A stretch of DNA of 24,771 nucleotides from JBBRMU01 sp038230655 (GTDB lineage: Bacteria > Patescibacteriota > Microgenomatia > UBA1406 > GWC2-37-13): the NCBI GenBank assembly GCA_038230655.1, contig JBBRMU010000016.1, positions 1-24,771 of the forward strand, read 5' to 3'. Shown in pieces: positions 21,987 to 24,771 of the stretch (positions are counted from its first letter, which is position 1; each line of letters opens with the position of its first letter). The notes beneath the pieces were generated by a model. The model was given only the letters and a program-made list of their open reading frames with translations, had not been told where the DNA came from and searched no databases. Position numbers and translations under genes: made by a program.

Positions 21987-22566
21987 GATAAAACTCAGCA
22001 TCCTTACAATCGTCTAAAAAAATTAGACGAGTTTTACTCCAGATAAGGTTGGGTCGATCTCCATTATTATAGATGTTCTTCTTATCCACAGGCTTATTTA
22101 TCAGAAGGTAGGTGGGGTCTGCTATCTGGGTTATTATTTTATAAAGTTCAGTATTGAAGCCCCCAACTGGTAATTTTAGGAGGTAGATATTTTGAGTAGT
22201 AATTACACTGTCTTGATGGTCTGAAAACTCCTCAACTACTCTTTGGGTGAGTCTTCCAGATATGACCACCTCTTTTTCATTTTCAGTAAAAATTATGACA
22301 TCAACAGTGTGGTTTTCATATTGTGAGATAAACTCAATCCGCACATCTGCTAGCTTGATCTCATTTAAAGGAACATCGTGCGTGTCTACAGGTTTATTTT
22401 TCTGGGACGAATAAAATTCGTCCGCTATAGAAATATCTGACACATATCCCTTAATGTGTAAATTACTAATAAAGTACCTGCTATTTATAATTTTCAGACC
22501 CTGTCTGTATTTTTTGGCTGAACTGATTACGAAAACTGCCTCAATAGTTCTATCATAGAAAGGCAT
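21979..22566 (-). CDS. Unknown soluble protein downstream of the com pseudogenes
   Basis: 195 residues, no signal peptide or membrane helix, one cysteine near the C-terminus. Beta-rich by eye (DVIIFTENEKEVVISGRL; TTQNIYLLKLPVGGF; YLLINKPV). No family is recognised. The reading frame is uninterrupted, in contrast to the neighbouring comEC remnant on the same strand, so selection may still act on it. A perfect TTGATC/GATCAA inverted repeat (22599-22614) lies 33 bases before the ATG. No good ribosome binding site is seen. It converges on the PaaX-like gene with an 8-base overlap. Confidence 0.6.
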   Translation of the reverse strand: MPFYDRTIEAVFVISSAKKYRQGLKIINSRYFISNLHIKGYVSDISIADEFYSSQKNKPVDTHDVPLNEIKLADVRIEFISQYENHTVDVIIFTENEKEVVISGRLTQRVVEEFSDHQDSVITTQNIYLLKLPVGGFNTELYKIITQIADPTYLLINKPVDKKNIYNNGDRPNLIWSKTRLIFLDDCKDAEFYLN

Positions 22567-22598
22567 TTGTCTACTTAATCAGTTAACAGTATCTTTAT

Positions 22599-22614
22599 TT
22601 GATCAAGGGATCAA
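22599..22614. promoter_or_regulatory. Inverted repeat before the 22566 gene
   Basis: TTGATC and GATCAA around AAGG. Its position upstream of the ATG fits an operator or overlaps a -35 box (TTGATC). No clear -10 is seen at standard spacing. Confidence 0.3.
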
Positions 22615-22689
22615 TAGGGACATCAAATCTATTTCTGATTCTGATATATACAGAATTTTTATCAGATGAAGCACAGAAAATCAGATGAG

Positions 22690-23583
22690 TTTAGGTACCA
22701 AGCATGTCTTTGAGAAGAAACGCTACTATTAGACAAACCGAAAGAGTACAGCAAAAAGCTAGCATTTTGAGAGACATTGGTGATTCTGGAGACATTTAAA
22801 ATTGCATAAATACAAATGGTATCTTTGATACCAGATTGATAATTAGAATTAAGTACGACAGCAAAATGTAGCAGATATAACTCGGTAAGACACCAAGTGA
22901 GTAATGAATTTTACCTAGCAGAGCTGTTATGAAACTAAAGATCATTATTGGAGTTAACTACCCAGGAAAAGAGTGAATTAGCAAGGGGGGGCTATAAGAG
23001 AGATTTGTTTGAAGTAGATAAATATTAGGGGAACAGTGAATACCTGAGCAGATAGAGTGGTTTGTAACTCAGACTCTTGGTGCAGGATAGGAAAGACTTA
23101 ATAAAACCTTTGTCTGTTGTACTTTCAGACCTATGAGCGAAGAGAATTAACCCAAGAGTAGCCTCATTAGATGAGTAAAAAGAGATGGAAGTAATCCGCT
23201 TTGGAGAAACCATCAAGCTGAGGATGGCAGATAAAAAAAGAGTAGAGAGTGCAAAAGTCTTTCAACCAAACAAAATTGCTACGAGCGTTAAATTAGACAT
23301 AAAAGCCGCCCTAACGACTAGGGCTTGTATACGTGCAAAAATGATAAAAAAGACGATAACTAGTATGGTAATCACAGTTGCCAGCTCCTTGCTAATTCCG
23401 GTCGTAGGAGCTGAGATAATGGAACTGAGAAACGATATGGGTAAGACCTACTTTTTTGAGCTCCAGAATAAATTCTTTAGAAGTTTTAAGATTGACACCA
23501 TAGATAATACCATTAAGGAGAGAGGCATGTGGTTCTGGAAGATATACATTAATTACGTCAGTAAAAATTGATCTATACGCCAT
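22690..23583 (-). pseudogene. comEC: Decayed comEC (competence DNA-uptake channel)
   Basis: The minus strand begins intact: LPEPHASLLNGIIYGVNLKT then LKKVGLTHIVS, the classic ComEC competence-domain opening. Near 23420-23433 the frame shifts and the SGxN part is lost. Sense resumes with FARIQALVVRAAFMSNLTL (family: A..ATVVRAAIMG.L), meets an in-frame TGA at 23262-23264, continues SAILSLMVSPKRITSISF and EATLGLILFA, then breaks again after about 23110. Further pieces appear in other frames (LANSLFSWVV; IMIFSFITALLGKI; ILIINLVSKIPF; the last ends near 22700). Several frameshifts and stops make sequence error an unlikely full explanation. Functional ComEC carries single-stranded DNA across the membrane; this copy cannot. 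Confidence 0.85.
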
Positions 23584-23584
23584 G

Positions 23585-24225
23585 TCATAAATCTATTAAC
23601 TCTTTAATTTTATTAAAGGGAGAAGAGGTAAGAATTTTTTTGTTGAGTAGATGATCTACCAAGATGTATGGAAGGTTCGTAATAATTTTTTGAACAGTTG
23701 ATTTAGATATTCCAGGGAGACCATGAAGCTCTGCTGAATAGCCCGAGTTTAGGCTAATCTTACTTGATTGATCACTATCGATCATGCCTCATTGTGTATG
23801 GTCAACAAGCCTGTTACTCTCTTTAAAAACTCCTTCGCTTATTTCTGTTAAAGAAGGTGTATGGATTTTTCCTGATCAGTCAGAACTCTTGCTAGGTTGT
23901 AGTTTTTATAAAAGAAATTTTTGTCAGCGCTCCCAGATAACTCTCCGGCTAAGTTTAACGCGTCTTTTAATCTTGATGGAAAAAGTAGCTCATAGCTGTT
24001 AGGTTTTAAGACTGAAACAGATATGTCGACTGTAATCTTACGGTCGGAAGAATATTGTTTAGAGGTTTTAGGACTGGGTTGTGAGGTATTAAATGATTGA
24101 TGCTATGAGGTGCTTGGCTGGATGAATAAGATGAAAGAAGTCACGGCTGTACCTAATGATAAAAAAATAAGAGCACTTTCCAGGGCGTATTTTTTTAATG
24201 ATTTTGTGAGAGTAGTAATTTCCAT
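23585..24225 (-). pseudogene. comEA: Decayed comEA (competence DNA-binding protein)
   Basis: Starting from ATG at 24225, a signal-anchor helix (ALIFLSLGTAVTSFILFI) is followed by an in-frame TAG at 24103-24105. The SLBB-like domain then reads ITVDISVSVLKPNSYELL, DALNLAGELSGSADKNFFY and YNLARVLTDQE. At 23866-23870 a run of five A residues (minus strand) is one short, shifting the frame; sense continues KIHTPSLTEISEGVFKES, hits TGA at 23789-23791, and ends with a helix-hairpin-helix domain LNSGYSAELHGLPGISKSTV and VDHLLNKKILTSS. All ComEA parts are present in order, with three lesions. It directly precedes the comEC remnant (1-base gap), preserving the usual comEA-comEC operon. Confidence 0.88.
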
Positions 24226-24279
24226 ACGCCTATAATGCTATGGAATCCTGGATTTCTCAACCGTATATATGCTACAAAT

Positions 24280-24771
24280 TTAGTATTCCTTGAGCTTTCT
24301 TGAGAGATAAAATGATAGCAGACTTATTAATACAAGTATAAAAACTAGCTTGAAAGGCAAAGCAAGGAAGGAAGTAGTTGTATATATATAAGATGACTTC
24401 CCTTCAATTGATACTGTCGCAGTAAGCTTATAATTCCCAATGAATAAACCCTTCATGAGGATAGATGAGTTGTCAGGACAATCTTTATTACAATTTTTTC
24501 TGTCAGAAATAACTCTTTGAGAGCTGCTAAGAATATTCTTCTTGTCTAAAGTATAAGTTCGTTTTATATTCCATCCTTTCAAAGCCACAGTTGCATCAGG
24601 GGAAATAACATTTTGTCCACTATTTTTTATCATGAGAATTACCGGGATGTTATCAAAGCTGTCATAGATTGAAATATTTTTAAAGAAGGGTAGTCTTATA
24701 TTCCTAGGGACTACGAATAGAGGAATACTTGCTTTCTTTTCTGTACGTCCGTCTTTCGAGATGCTCAAAAG
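24280..24771 (-). CDS. Membrane-anchored extracellular protein, 5' end outside window
   Basis: About 164 codons are visible; the frame is open at the window edge, so the true start lies beyond 24771 and the TTG at 24768 should not be taken as the start. The visible part has an Ig-like/beta-sandwich outer segment (IPVILMIKNSGQNVISPDA; LFIGNYKLTATVSIEG) with two cysteines (NCNKDC), and ends in one membrane helix (PFKLVFILVLISLLSFYL) with the basic tail RKLKEY. This is the architecture of DUF916-like and similar wall-associated proteins, orientation C-terminus inside. It lies upstream of the com pseudogenes on the same strand. Exact family not established. Confidence 0.75.
   Translation of the reverse strand, partial: LLSISKDGRTEKKASIPLFVVPRNIRLPFFKNISIYDSFDNIPVILMIKNSGQNVISPDATVALKGWNIKRTYTLDKKNILSSSQRVISDRKNCNKDCPDNSSILMKGLFIGNYKLTATVSIEGKSSYIYTTTSFLALPFKLVFILVLISLLSFYLSRKLKEY

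Noticed and set aside
23262..23264. TGA inside comEC as glycine (SR1/Gracilibacteria code)
   Set aside because: The family position is usually Arg (CGA to TGA change), intact genes such as the YrdC-domain gene end in TGA, and other frameshifts and a TAG are present in the same locus.
23185..23571. 128-codon plus-strand frame with good length
   Set aside because: It is antisense to the recognisable comEC remnant, has no family similarity, and its residues look like random antisense of membrane helices.

Overview
The window looks like chromosomal DNA from a Patescibacteria/CPR bacterium, most likely of the Microgenomates type. This is inferred from gene content and style only: AT-rich DNA, compact single genes in mixed orientation, a membrane-anchored tail-fibre/S74 surface protein, a stand-alone PaaX/Cas2-like regulator, a rho gene without a recognisable Rho-N domain, and ComEA/ComEC remnants of the short CPR kind. 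TGA is an ordinary stop in intact genes, so there is no SR1/Gracilibacteria recoding.

Left part (1-6640): a frameshifted membrane-protein remnant (1-355); a small secreted or anchored protein with a structured leader (522-848); a compact three-helix RNA-like element followed by tgt (994-2250); a hairpin-rich convergent gap; a two-gene minus-strand operon with a DUF2384/Xre-MbcA-like protein and a small partner (3168-2535); fmt (4344-3373); an anchored hypothetical protein (4925-4398); and rho (5290-6639).

Middle (6640-10300): a 547-base gene-free stretch with three DnaA-box-like 9-mers between two copies of a 13-mer, which is a candidate replication origin or DnaA-regulated site. Then come a CsoR/CstR-like regulator with an altered cysteine site, thioredoxin reductase trxB, a LysM-M23 cell-wall hydrolase, and a minus-strand GlcG/HbpS-like protein with its own terminator.

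Right-middle (10466-16243): a divergent YrdC-domain protein converges on a two-gene minus-strand operon. That operon encodes an isopropylmalate/homocitrate-synthase-like enzyme and an aconitase-family dehydratase whose small (LeuD) and large (LeuC) parts are fused in the order D-C. Together these would make a 2-oxoacid chain-elongation module, but no dehydrogenase is present in the window. A soluble GAF histidine kinase follows.

Surface and decay region (16240-24771): a 1207-residue anchored protein with an internal S74/endosialidase-chaperone domain lies downstream of a gene holding only the core-binding domain of a tyrosine recombinase; the large protein's own cytoplasmic N-terminus resembles the same domain. 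Next are an 824-base AT-rich gap, a PaaX-like regulator with a textbook leaderless promoter, and an unknown protein. After these come comEA and comEC as tandem pseudogenes with several stops and frameshifts, and finally a truncated membrane-anchored protein at the window edge.

Two window-wide patterns stand out. Several genes (tgt, fmt, the 4925 gene, csoR, paaX) have a -10 box ending only 5-8 bases before ATG, suggesting leaderless mRNAs. Two loci (the comEA-comEC pair and the gene at the left edge) are visibly decaying. The best candidates for something undescribed are the recombinase-domain/S74 surface pair, the element upstream of tgt, and the D-C fused dehydratase operon.
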